Positions 17,819-26,773 are shown, numbered from the stretch's first letter. The stretch: DNA of 38,792 nucleotides from Candidatus Terrybacteria bacterium RIFCSPHIGHO2_01_FULL_43_35 (GCA_001822815.1 MHSR01000005.1:1-38792); one strand, 5' to 3'. Numbers and translations: made by a program. The notes: a model not told the origin generated them from the sequence alone.

Positions 17819-17846
17819 AGTTTACACAAATAAATAAAAAGGTCAA
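17819..17846 (-). promoter_or_regulatory. Sigma70-type promoter TTGACC-16-TAAACT for rplJL
   Basis: Located directly upstream of the L10-leader-like RNA. Confidence 0.55.
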
Positions 17847-17884
17847 TAACTCTATCTACGATCAACACGAACACTCCAACAAAA

Positions 17885-17913
17885 AACCGTCCTGCGATTG
17901 TCGAAGGACGGTT
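17885..17913. terminator. Terminator hairpin AACCGTCC...GGACGGTT
   Basis: Inverted repeat with flanking A/T tracts. Confidence 0.7.
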
Positions 17914-17917
17914 CTTA

Positions 17918-19045
17918 TTAGTATTCTACTTGTGATAATTGCTGATTCATTAGTGCAATAGCAGCTCTTAGATAAAGTGCAGCGCTCCACATCTGCTCCT
18001 TGCCGCCCAAACCCACGCCGTTATTGGGATCATACCATTCACAGAAGCCAAACAAATTTTGCCACTTTTCAAATTGACTCTCGGCCAAATATTGCTCTCC
18101 CATTTCAAGTAAAGCGAGTATCGCGTAGCCAACTATAAAGGGCCAGATAACCGCATATTGATTGGTATCAAGATGCAATCCATTTTCAGCTACTGTTTTA
18201 TCTGGAATATTATTATTGGCCCGAATACCAAACTTAGTATCCAATTCTCTATATTTCTTGGCAATTCGCACATTGCGCCAAGCAGGAACAATACCGTAAA
18301 TTATTGCTAAGGATTGACCCAAAACATCAAAATCTTTACTACCAAGACAGTCTATATAATATGAATCGTTCCAGAACAACCCATTAATACGATCTTTTAG
18401 TCGCTCTGCTTTCCCATATTCACCCAAAAGGATGTAGGCTCGATAAAGCAATGCGTTGTTGCTCAAGAGCGCCTTGTCAGCAAGATGAAACATAACATCA
18501 CGCCAATCAGAACCATAGACCAAACCATCTTTCATTAAATTTTTCTCTACATATATAATAGCTCTTTCAATATGGGGCCATATCTTGGCAAAAAATGCAG
18601 AGTCGTTTGACGCCTTATAATACTCAAGACAGCTAATGACAAAGAGTATTTCGCTGTCAGAACACCACGAAGAAATATCTCTTAGATCAAATCCCTTGCG
18701 CAAAAGCACGTTCTTAAAAAATAACCATCCCTTCAGCAACATTCTGCGCCAATTAGTCAAAGAAATATCCTTATAAAGCCTTGAGAAATTCAAGCCGCCT
18801 TCATTAAAAACCATTGGTATCTTCCCGGATCTTTTTTGCCTTTTGGCTATAGCCAGAAGTTGAGTTTTAGCCAAATCAGGTCTTTCCAGTGTTAAAAGGC
18901 TTTCCAGACCCGCAAATGCGAAATCCCTCATCCAATATTGTCCAGAATATCTTTCCGTGCTGGCATATATGCCGTTTTCACCTACGCATCTTGAAACAAC
19001 ATTTAACGCTTCGTTTAATCGATCGTCATTCAAATCTGCAGCCAT
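17918..19045 (-). CDS. Six-hairpin-type glycoside hydrolase-like protein (amylo-alpha-1,6-glucosidase/debranching-like)
   Basis: YSGQYWMRDFAFAGLESLL, WCSDSEILFVISCLEYYKASND, GLVYGSDWRDVM, LDTNQYAVIWPFIVGYAI. Confidence 0.65.
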   Translation of the reverse strand: MAADLNDDRLNEALNVVSRCVGENGIYASTERYSGQYWMRDFAFAGLESLLTLERPDLAKTQLLAIAKRQKRSGKIPMVFNEGGLNFSRLYKDISLTNWRRMLLKGWLFFKNVLLRKGFDLRDISSWCSDSEILFVISCLEYYKASNDSAFFAKIWPHIERAIIYVEKNLMKDGLVYGSDWRDVMFHLADKALLSNNALLYRAYILLGEYGKAERLKDRINGLFWNDSYYIDCLGSKDFDVLGQSLAIIYGIVPAWRNVRIAKKYRELDTKFGIRANNNIPDKTVAENGLHLDTNQYAVIWPFIVGYAILALLEMGEQYLAESQFEKWQNLFGFCEWYDPNNGVGLGGKEQMWSAALYLRAAIALMNQQLSQVEY

Positions 19046-19179
19046 TTTGTATCCATTTCAACGAACGCCTCTTTATTTATTTAAAATCGTAGCAGTGGCG
19101 CTACAAAAGTCAATTTCCTTAAAAATAAAACCTCATAAATGAGGTTATAATCGACTTATCGAAAATTAAATCTCTCCGA

Positions 19180-19938
19180 TTAAAAAAGGTCTTTTATATC
19201 CTTGGTTGCTATATCCTTAATTCTTATTTTAACGGTATCAACATCGGCCAGGGGAGCAAGTTTATTAAACAAATCTTTGTAATTTATGTATTGACTTAAT
19301 TCTATCTCTCCTTTTTGCTTGGCAACCTCAAAACCAGTTTGCCAATATTCTTTAATTGCTTGAATAAGAGCTCTTTTGGAATATTTTGCCGCACAGGATA
19401 AACCAAAAAGAGGCACGATCGCTATTTCATTTTTATCAAAAAGGGAATTTAGATAAACTTCAATACCATATCTTTTATCAAGCATGTTATCTGTATAAGG
19501 TATAAGCTTACGCTTTTGATACGCACGCATACCAGTAAGATAAACTATCCAGGGAAAATAAAGCGAACTCTTATATCTGCATCCGACACCCAAGGCACCT
19601 GTTAAATTTTGATCATTTCTCACTGGAGAAATAAGTAAATTGATATAGCGATCCGAAAGATTGTGAATATCGGCATCAAAAAAAGCAACTATATCTCCGC
19701 TTGCAGCTAAAATTCCTTGAGCCAGAGCAAAGCCCTTGCCGTGATTATCCGCGAAATTCAAAAATTTTATTTTATCACCAAATGCAGAGAGTATCTGTGC
19801 AGTAGCATCAGTTGAGCCATCATTGACACAAATAACCTCGCTGATCAAATGCGAGGATAACAATTTATTAACAACACCGGCAACGGTTTTCTCTTCGTTA
19901 AATGCCGGAACAATCGCCGAAATATTTCTCATAACCAT
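19180..19938 (-). CDS. Family 2 glycosyltransferase
   Basis: ISAIVPAFNEEKTVAGVVNKLL, VICVNDGSTDATAQIL, GDIVAFFDADIHNL. Confidence 0.92.
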   Translation of the reverse strand: MVMRNISAIVPAFNEEKTVAGVVNKLLSSHLISEVICVNDGSTDATAQILSAFGDKIKFLNFADNHGKGFALAQGILAASGDIVAFFDADIHNLSDRYINLLISPVRNDQNLTGALGVGCRYKSSLYFPWIVYLTGMRAYQKRKLIPYTDNMLDKRYGIEVYLNSLFDKNEIAIVPLFGLSCAAKYSKRALIQAIKEYWQTGFEVAKQKGEIELSQYINYKDLFNKLAPLADVDTVKIRIKDIATKDIKDLF

Positions 19939-20088
19939 CGCTTATTATATCTTAGCATAAAAAAAATCATAAATCAAGATAACCTTATAAATCCTAAGCA
20001 CAACTCCGATGAAAAACACGCCTTTATATGCTTGGCATCTCTTAGTTATTATAATGTCTGTTTGATTTTACGTAAAATTAAACCGCCA

Positions 20089-20514
20089 CTAACTGGCGGT
20101 AATATTATCCTGACGGGGTTTTGCAAAGATCGCTGTCATTTGAGCTTTTTTCTTACCTTTTTCAACAAAAACATTTACAGTCACCCAGACAAAACTTCGA
20201 CTTTCATTTTGTACGACAGCCACGGCGTGCATAGTTTTGTCGTCCAAAGTAAACGGGCGGAAAAAGGTTATGTCTATCGAAACTGCGGGCGCATGACCCT
20301 GTTTTATTTTTGTCATGGCCGCGTAAACGCCGGCAAAATCGGCAAGAGTAGTTATAACGCCGCCCTGAACGAATCCTTCAGGAATTAAAAAGTCTTGTCG
20401 TATCGGCAAAGAGGCATTCACCGCTCCTTCGGAAAAAAAGTCAAATTTTATCCCTAAAAATTCTGCCAGCGGCTCTTGTGAGGCCCTTACGGCTAATTCA
20501 TCTAAGCGACCCAT
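20089..20514 (-). CDS. Hotdog-fold (PaaI-like) thioesterase
   Basis: FLIPEGFVQGGVITTLADFAGVYAAM, VSIDITFFRPFTLDDK. Confidence 0.85.
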   Translation of the reverse strand: MGRLDELAVRASQEPLAEFLGIKFDFFSEGAVNASLPIRQDFLIPEGFVQGGVITTLADFAGVYAAMTKIKQGHAPAVSIDITFFRPFTLDDKTMHAVAVVQNESRSFVWVTVNVFVEKGKKKAQMTAIFAKPRQDNITAS

Positions 20515-20666
20515 CTGATCTCCTATTTTTTAAAGAGTCTTACTTAAACAATAAACTCAACTTAAATATAAGTCAACAAAAAATATACGGATTTGCGAAG
20601 TCGTATTGTTCTGTCTATAGACAAATTAGATTAAACCGCCCCAAGCTTATACCATCGCCCGCATTA

Positions 20667-21212
20667 TCATTTAAACTTTATTGGCAATCTAATCTCTTTA
20701 GAGTTAGATGGTAACCCAGAAGGATTATCGTTATTAAAAACCAGATAGCCGTAGGAACCGGATGGTTGAGCCGGAAATTCCATGGTTGCTTTAAACGGCA
20801 CGAAATCTTCGCTCATCCAATGGCTTTGCGCTATGGCATGCGTTAGATCCAATTCGCTTCCTTCGGCATCAAGTAATCTTACGGCAAAAATACCTTCAAA
20901 ATACCAACTACCCTTAGCCTCGCCTTCAATCTCAAGCGGACTGTATATATTTGCCCCTGATAGGGGTGCGGTAATTTTAATACCAACCTCAAGCCATGCT
21001 AGTTGTTGGGCATTCTCGCCCAAAACATCCTTATTCGTTTTCTCCTGTTCCTTCCTAAGGTGCTGGGCTTGTATTTTTTGCTTATCTGCCTCCAGCAACA
21101 ACTCCTTGCCTCGATGTCCCTCGCTCCAAAATAAAAAGCCGCCTCCAACCAAAAAAATCATAGCCAATAAGCCCAATAAAGTAATAAAAATATTATCTTT
21201 TAGGAATTTCAT
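20667..21212 (-). CDS. Membrane-anchored Gmad2-like immunoglobulin-fold protein
   Basis: N-terminal TM; ITAPLSGANIYSPLEIEGEAKGSWYFEGIFAVRLLDAEG...FPAQPSGSYGYLVFNNDNPSG. Confidence 0.8.
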   Translation of the reverse strand: MKFLKDNIFITLLGLLAMIFLVGGGFLFWSEGHRGKELLLEADKQKIQAQHLRKEQEKTNKDVLGENAQQLAWLEVGIKITAPLSGANIYSPLEIEGEAKGSWYFEGIFAVRLLDAEGSELDLTHAIAQSHWMSEDFVPFKATMEFPAQPSGSYGYLVFNNDNPSGLPSNSKEIRLPIKFK

Positions 21213-21302
21213 TTTCGTATTATATCATAAAGACTGTCCCGCATAGAGACATGATTCTAGGTTATTGTATATAACAGCAATTACTAATATAATATGTTGT
21301 GT

Positions 21303-21701
21303 ATGACCGAAGTCGATCAAAATCCCAAATCAAATGAGGAAGTGTTAAAATTCCTGGGCATTGCAACAAAACCTCACATGGGCGGGGTTGAAATGGCCGC
21401 TTTTTCAATAAATTGGGGCGGTAAAACCCGCCGGTTATCAATATCTTTGGAAGACGACTTGCTTGACGAATGGGGATATAATATAGCCCACCACGAAGAA
21501 ATGCCTCCTCTAACAGAATTATTACAGCTTATCGGGACCAGATACTTTCAAGAAAGCGAGTCCCTGCAAGAAGAACCGCACGGATATATATTCACAAAAA
21601 ATGATTTTTTGGACGCGGCTGGTAATCTTATATCCATACAAAAAGTAGTTGAAAATCTAAAAGCGCAAACCATGACGTTGCACCGACCACACAGGTTTTA
21701 A
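21303..21701 (+). CDS. Uncharacterised small protein, paralogous to 28594-29148
   Basis: FLGI...AFSINWGGKTRRLSISLEDDLLDEWGY...LTELLQLIG...FTKNDF aligns with the 28594-29148 product. Start set at ATG 21303 because TATAAT abuts ATG 21294. Confidence 0.75.
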   Translation: MTEVDQNPKSNEEVLKFLGIATKPHMGGVEMAAFSINWGGKTRRLSISLEDDLLDEWGYNIAHHEEMPPLTELLQLIGTRYFQESESLQEEPHGYIFTKNDFLDAAGNLISIQKVVENLKAQTMTLHRPHRF

Positions 21702-21734
21702 AACGTATTGATCTTCGATATATAATTAAATCTG

Positions 21735-21766
21735 CCTCGCAAAAACAATTTTGCGAGGTATTTTTA
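21735..21766 (+). terminator. Rho-independent terminator CCTCGCAAAA-caat-TTTTGCGAGG + T tail
   Basis: Inverted repeat followed by tattttt. Confidence 0.85.
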
Positions 21767-21798
21767 TATCGCTTGCTTCAAAAGATTGTCTTTTGCGT

Positions 21799-21827
21799 TT
21801 GCAAAAATAGTATCGTTATGTTATAAT
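21799..21827 (+). promoter_or_regulatory. Promoter TTGCAA-17-TATAAT
   Basis: Upstream of the 21871 AAA+ gene. Confidence 0.65.
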
Positions 21828-21870
21828 CTCAAAAACTAAACCTTTACAACTTTGCTGAGGAGAAAGCGCA

Positions 21871-23466
21871 ATGTTCGGGGTAAGAATTCCCACGACTTCA
21901 AACACTACTGCTGGTTCTAAAGACGTGGATGAAGAACAGCTAACCGACGCTTACAAAGATATAAGCGATGAAAGCCTTATTAAGGCGCGTGAGACATTTT
22001 TCTTTAACGACACTCCCCTTTTTGAGCCAGTTAAACGCGAAAACATCATAGGTCTCGATTATGCTTTTGCAGAACTTGAACGCTACATTATCATTCTCAA
22101 GAAATTCAGCCAATTACAGAACGAACAAGTAAAACTTGATCTTGAAAGCGGCGTACTATTTGTGGGGCCTCCCGGATGCGGTAAAACCTATACCGCGCAA
22201 TATCTTGCTACTGCAACAGAAGCGCGTTTCATAGATATCCAGAAATTCCCTACACGTACGCGAGGCAAGCTCACGCCAGACGACATACGACACCTGTTTG
22301 AACTTGCTAGAAAATACGTGGCATCTGAAAAACGTCCAGTCATACTCTTCTGGGATGAATTTGATGCCTACGTTTCGGGATCAAGCGACGAAACCAAGCT
22401 AGTGGTGGCGCGCATCAAGTCTGAAATCAGCGGAGCGCAGGGTCGCACCGTAGGAATATTTATAGTTGCGACAACGAATAATATATTTGCAATCCCCAGT
22501 GCCTTGCTTAGACGAGGCCGCATAGGCGGGAAAATAGAGTTTTGGTATCCGAGCCGCGCGGCCCAAAAGGCGCTGCTTAAGCATTTTGCCGCACAATACG
22601 GAGTCGATAAGCTAGACTACCAAAGCCTATCTTGCCTCATCCCCAATGCCACTTCGCCAATAGATATAGAAATGATGGTGAGCGACGCATGGCAAAGCGC
22701 CTTAATCCGTTCACTGAAGACAAACGGCAAACCTAAAGTTAGCCAACAAGACATCGCCAATGTATTATTACGCAGACTTCAAGGTCCTCCGCACGAAATA
22801 CAGCTTCCAGAAACGGCTGTAAAACGCCAAGCTCTTGAATTAAGCGCTTCGGCCATAGTGGCCAGAACGCTTGATGTTCCCATGCAACTAATCGCGGTTG
22901 CTACAACGGGCTATTTCAAACCCGTAATCGTCAGCGAAGCTGAAGACGATAGCGGTCCGCTCGAACTAACCTTTCTTGAAGCTACGATAGCTGTAGCTTT
23001 AACCAACATGGCCACAGAAGAAGTTTTCGCTTATGCCACAACTGCCTCGCGAACTTCTGCACGGGAACAGGCAACAAGACAAGCCTATGAGTTGCTTGAA
23101 GTTCATGCTTTACGCAATAAATATAGGGACAGTACAGATGAAGCGGAAAAACCCGATAAGTTAATGTCGCTGATTCAACTTGCCAGACTGCGCGATAACA
23201 ATAAATTGCCCGCGATACTCGGCGCCAATGACGAACATATAACCAAATTCAATGAAATCGAACATCTCTTAAACCGCCAGCTTGAAATAGCTAGAGCCAT
23301 AGTTAAAGATTACAAAGATGTTATCTCGGCTACCGCAGAAGAATTGATCCGCCGCGGTCATCTAACCCAAACCGATATTGATGCCGTGCTTGATCCAAAT
23401 TACATTGTTCCAGAACCGAAAAAACCAGCGCATGACCACAAGCTTGGATTCAGAAATAATCCTTAA
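21871..23466 (+). CDS. FtsH-like AAA+ ATPase with degenerate M41-like C-terminal domain
   Basis: GPPGCGKTYTAQYLA, VILFWDEFDAYV, ATTNNIFAIPSALLRRGRIGGKIEF; C-terminal domain resembles FtsH peptidase but has LELSASAIVA where HEAGH is expected. Confidence 0.8.
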   Translation: MFGVRIPTTSNTTAGSKDVDEEQLTDAYKDISDESLIKARETFFFNDTPLFEPVKRENIIGLDYAFAELERYIIILKKFSQLQNEQVKLDLESGVLFVGPPGCGKTYTAQYLATATEARFIDIQKFPTRTRGKLTPDDIRHLFELARKYVASEKRPVILFWDEFDAYVSGSSDETKLVVARIKSEISGAQGRTVGIFIVATTNNIFAIPSALLRRGRIGGKIEFWYPSRAAQKALLKHFAAQYGVDKLDYQSLSCLIPNATSPIDIEMMVSDAWQSALIRSLKTNGKPKVSQQDIANVLLRRLQGPPHEIQLPETAVKRQALELSASAIVARTLDVPMQLIAVATTGYFKPVIVSEAEDDSGPLELTFLEATIAVALTNMATEEVFAYATTASRTSAREQATRQAYELLEVHALRNKYRDSTDEAEKPDKLMSLIQLARLRDNNKLPAILGANDEHITKFNEIEHLLNRQLEIARAIVKDYKDVISATAEELIRRGHLTQTDIDAVLDPNYIVPEPKKPAHDHKLGFRNNP

Positions 23467-23470
23467 CAAA

Positions 23471-23495
23471 AAATCGCCCCCAAGGGCGATTTTAC
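23471..23495 (+). terminator. Rho-independent terminator AAATCGCCC-ccaa-GGGCGATTT
   Basis: Inverted repeat right after the AAA+ stop codon. Confidence 0.85.
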
Positions 23496-23553
23496 TTTAA
23501 AATTAGATAAAATGGGATTTGATTCAAGACGGTAACTGAGGTATTATATGACA

Positions 23554-23931
23554 ATGGAAAAGATGGAAAGAAAAGAAATAATAAGAGTAATATATCTCTA
23601 TTTATTTTCCTTTGTCGGTCTTGTACTTATCACCGTTGGTATGGTGCGCCTAGTTGATCTTGGACTGAAAGTCTATATATTCAAGAAGGCAGACCAAGTT
23701 TTGATATATCCGGAATATCCCTATCCGGCAAAACCCGCACCAGACGGAACGACAAACGAACTTACCCCAGAAGAACGGGGAAGGCTCAAACAAGAGCAAC
23801 TAGAATATCAAACCAAACAGCAGGAAGCCGAGAAAGAACGCACGGCAGCCAATGCCTTAGCCATGATAATTGTCGGGGCCCCCCTTTTCCTGTATCACTG
23901 GAGAACCGTTCAAAAAGACAAACGATCCTAG
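23554..23931 (+). CDS. Small membrane protein, two TM helices with charged linker
   Basis: IIRVIYLYLFSFVGLVLITVGMVRLV ... ALAMIIVGAPLFLYHW; ORF-track start is 23548, 23554 chosen from promoter spacing. Confidence 0.7.
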   Translation: MEKMERKEIIRVIYLYLFSFVGLVLITVGMVRLVDLGLKVYIFKKADQVLIYPEYPYPAKPAPDGTTNELTPEERGRLKQEQLEYQTKQQEAEKERTAANALAMIIVGAPLFLYHWRTVQKDKRS

Positions 23932-23954
23932 AAAAACTTGTTTATTTGCTAACA

Positions 23955-23985
23955 AAAGCCGTGTTTTGAATAAAAACGGCTTTAA
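23955..23985 (+). terminator. Terminator AAAGCCGT...ACGGCTTT
   Basis: Inverted repeat after the 23931 stop. Confidence 0.65.
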
Positions 23986-23999
23986 AAACTTATAAAAAA

Positions 24000-24027
24000 T
24001 TGACAATAAATATAAAAATGTTATGAT
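24000..24027 (+). promoter_or_regulatory. Promoter TTGACA-16-TATGAT
   Basis: Upstream of the kinase-CYTH gene. Confidence 0.7.
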
Positions 24028-24076
24028 TGAAATGTTTCCGATGTTCTTTTCCAACCGCATAAGGAGGGTTTGCTTG

Positions 24077-25210
24077 ATGGATTCTGCTTCTTTCCGATAC
24101 GATCCCAATTTCCCAGTCATTGCCATAACTGGCGGACCATGTGCCGGCAAATCAACTCTAATGGCCCATGCGCGTCAATGGCTGGAAGACCACGGTTTTA
24201 AGGTCGTGATAATGCCGGAGGTGGCAACAGAACTTATCAGCGCTGGTTTTTCGCCCTTTGACGACTGGCTTGACCCTCTAGCCTTTCAGGAACATCTTGT
24301 ACTCTACAGTCTGGAGCGCGAAAACCGCTATTATGAAATGGCCAAAGCGCTTCATTCCGAAAAACCAATGGTGTTTCTATGCGACCGTGGCCTTCTTGAT
24401 TCTATTGCCTATATCGGCCGCAACGCATATCTACGAGTGCTGGAAAGACATGGATATGATCTGCACGAGCTTCGTGAACGCTATAGCGCAATCATTCACA
24501 TGGTAACGGCTGCAAATGGCGCCGAAAAGTATTACACACTTGCCAATAACACCGCGCGTAGCGAAACACCTGAACAAGCCAAAGCGCTTGATAAAAGAAC
24601 TCAAGAAGCGTGGTTCGGACATCAACACCTATTTGTTGTCGATAATAGCACTGGTTTTGAACAAAAAATCCAGCGGGCTTTATCCGCACTAGTGAGGGTG
24701 TTGAGCATGCCTGAACCGCTTGAAACCGAAAGAAAATTCCTGGTCTTGAACTTCACGTTAGATATGCTTCCGCAGGAAGCGGTATCAATAGATATTGAAC
24801 AGAATTATCTTGTCGGTTCGGATAAAGGCGAACGGCGCCTGCGCAAACGAACGCTTGACGGAACATCCAGCTACTACTTAACCGAAAAAACACCAACCAA
24901 CCTTCGCGCCACACGGATTGAACGCGAACGTCAGATATCACGCCGCGAGTATGAAATGCTTTTGGCCGAACATGATCCGGCCACAACAATCATAAGAAAA
25001 AAGCGCTACTCATTCGTCTGCAATGGTCGACATATTGAACTTGATGTCTATAGCAATCCCTGCCAAGGACTTGTAATATTAGAGGTTGAACTTCAAGATA
25101 TTGCTGAAAATGTTTCCTTGCCGCAGGGCTGGCTGGTACAAGAAGTAACCGACGACTCCAAGTACAAAAACCGTTCAATCGCCGAAGGCTCTCTTGACGG
25201 ACAAAAATAA
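24077..25210 (+). CDS. P-loop kinase/ATPase (AAA_28/NadR-like) fused to a CYTH (triphosphate tunnel) domain
   Basis: VIAITGGPCAGKSTLMAHARQWL and CDRGLLDSIAYIG; then ETERKFLV (ExExK) IEQNYLVGSDKGERRLRKRT...YLTEK...LDVYSNPCQGLVILEVEL. AAGGAGGG Shine-Dalgarno supports ATG 24077. Confidence 0.88.
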   Translation: MDSASFRYDPNFPVIAITGGPCAGKSTLMAHARQWLEDHGFKVVIMPEVATELISAGFSPFDDWLDPLAFQEHLVLYSLERENRYYEMAKALHSEKPMVFLCDRGLLDSIAYIGRNAYLRVLERHGYDLHELRERYSAIIHMVTAANGAEKYYTLANNTARSETPEQAKALDKRTQEAWFGHQHLFVVDNSTGFEQKIQRALSALVRVLSMPEPLETERKFLVLNFTLDMLPQEAVSIDIEQNYLVGSDKGERRLRKRTLDGTSSYYLTEKTPTNLRATRIERERQISRREYEMLLAEHDPATTIIRKKRYSFVCNGRHIELDVYSNPCQGLVILEVELQDIAENVSLPQGWLVQEVTDDSKYKNRSIAEGSLDGQK

Positions 25211-25298
25211 ATTTTTATTTATGGCTATCAGCCTAAACCTGATGGCCATTTTTTATTTGTATTAAAAACTGCCCCTCAAGAACTGTTTGAAGGGCGTT

Positions 25299-26282
25299 TT
25301 ATCTTTTGGTTACCGAAAGCTTAGCTTTTGCCTGCCCGATATGGTTATAATATTCTATTTTAATCGGAGAAATGCTGCCTGAAGAAACGAAATCTGCAGA
25401 ATAAGTTGATTCAGCTTGATCAAGCCATTTATCAATTATAAGTTTATCGCCTGTCCAAACACGGAAACCATCTTTGCCTGTAAAACTGAAAGTGTATGTG
25501 CCCGCAGGGAAATAGATGCTCTTGCTCCAACGCACCGCGAAATTGTCAGCACCCACACCTGCCAATGGAGCATTCAGGCCCCAGTCAAAATTTATCTCCT
25601 GATCCACTCTGGCCAAATGCCAACTTACATGGAATTGCGGCGGAAAAGAAGCGCCTGGAGGAATATCATAGTACTCTCCCCAAAAAGGCTGATCGTTAAA
25701 ATTAAAATTACCCGCGGAAACAGTTCCTGAAGATTCGCCGTTAGCGCTTGATGAATCCAGAACTATGCCTTGAGAATTGGTTGCCCCAGAATTCATTGCA
25801 GACGGGCATTGATCCAATATACCAGAATCGGAAACATATGAGTTGAATTCAAAGATATTGATCACATAAATCGCGTCGCTATCACAATTTAAAGATGCTA
25901 GCTGTTGAGCGCTCTGCACCCAGCGCTTGTTGCCGGTATCGCCATTGGGATAAAGTTTCCATACACGCGTATCATTATCTAAACGCACAAGGTTTGATGT
26001 GATATAAGAATCAAAAACGTCCTGGGAAACAAGCTGGATATTTTCCCAGCGCAAGTGATCATATTGATTAAATATAGCGGGATTCAAGATAAGTCGCTTG
26101 AAGCGCTTGCCGCCGTAAATTTTAACTATATAAACATTATTGCTTGCGGCAAACTTAATGAGATCGCCGTCTGCTTGAGCGCTATTGTAGGTATAAGAAA
26201 CCGCCAAACCCAAATGCATCGGCATCAAAAGCAACGCCGCGGCAAGCAACCCATATTTAAATTTATTCCGTATTATAGCCAT
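25299..26282 (-). CDS. Secreted PA14-domain-like protein
   Basis: Signal peptide; WGEYYDIPPGASFPPQFHV...INFDWGLNAPLAGVGADNFAVRWSKSIYFPAGTYTFSFTGKDGFRVWTGDKLIIDKW. Confidence 0.85.
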   Translation of the reverse strand: MAIIRNKFKYGLLAAALLLMPMHLGLAVSYTYNSAQADGDLIKFAASNNVYIVKIYGGKRFKRLILNPAIFNQYDHLRWENIQLVSQDVFDSYITSNLVRLDNDTRVWKLYPNGDTGNKRWVQSAQQLASLNCDSDAIYVINIFEFNSYVSDSGILDQCPSAMNSGATNSQGIVLDSSSANGESSGTVSAGNFNFNDQPFWGEYYDIPPGASFPPQFHVSWHLARVDQEINFDWGLNAPLAGVGADNFAVRWSKSIYFPAGTYTFSFTGKDGFRVWTGDKLIIDKWLDQAESTYSADFVSSGSISPIKIEYYNHIGQAKAKLSVTKR

Positions 26283-26301
26283 AAAATATGTATTCTTGTA
26301 T

Positions 26302-26330
26302 ATTATACATAAATAATATCATTTTGTCAA
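26302..26330 (-). promoter_or_regulatory. Consensus promoter TTGACA-17-TATAAT
   Basis: Upstream of the PA14 gene. Confidence 0.8.
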
Positions 26331-26367
26331 ATCACTATTGTTAAAAATAAAATGGAATAGTTGGGTC

Positions 26368-26730
26368 CTATTCCATCTTTTTTACAATTAAAGTTGCGTA
26401 GGTTTCATAATCTGTCTTTATGACCGTAATCTGGTATCCAAAAGCCTGGAGAAGATCTACGCCCTTCTGCACTTGGCTTTTAAAGCGGTATTCAAATCCA
26501 ATACCTATCCCCGACCAAATGCATTGGGCTCCGCTGGGACAAGGACTATTATAAAATTCTGTGATTTTAACTTCTAATCCGGTATCCGCAATCACGACAG
26601 CTTCGTTTTTGTGCAAAGTGAATTCTTCGCTCAAAGAGACTCCATGATTTGGGTATAAATACCCCGCAGTGGCAATAATGCCGATTACGGCAATAATAAT
26701 AAGAATGCGTATGAATGAAAATTGCTTCAT
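26368..26730 (-). CDS. Small secreted/membrane-anchored protein with NSPCPSGAQCIWSG motif
   Basis: N-terminal TM; own promoter TTGACA-16-TATGAT (26774-26801). Confidence 0.75.
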   Translation of the reverse strand: MKQFSFIRILIIIAVIGIIATAGYLYPNHGVSLSEEFTLHKNEAVVIADTGLEVKITEFYNSPCPSGAQCIWSGIGIGFEYRFKSQVQKGVDLLQAFGYQITVIKTDYETYATLIVKKME

Positions 26731-26773
26731 AAATTAACCTTCTTTCTTTGTTTGGAATGAACGGGTAGAGGAA

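Noticed and set aside
21303-25210. A single operon/defence system of the four consecutive plus-strand genes
   Set aside because: Genes are separated by terminators and have individual promoters (except partial evidence for one), so co-transcription is unsupported; no known defence effector domain recognised.
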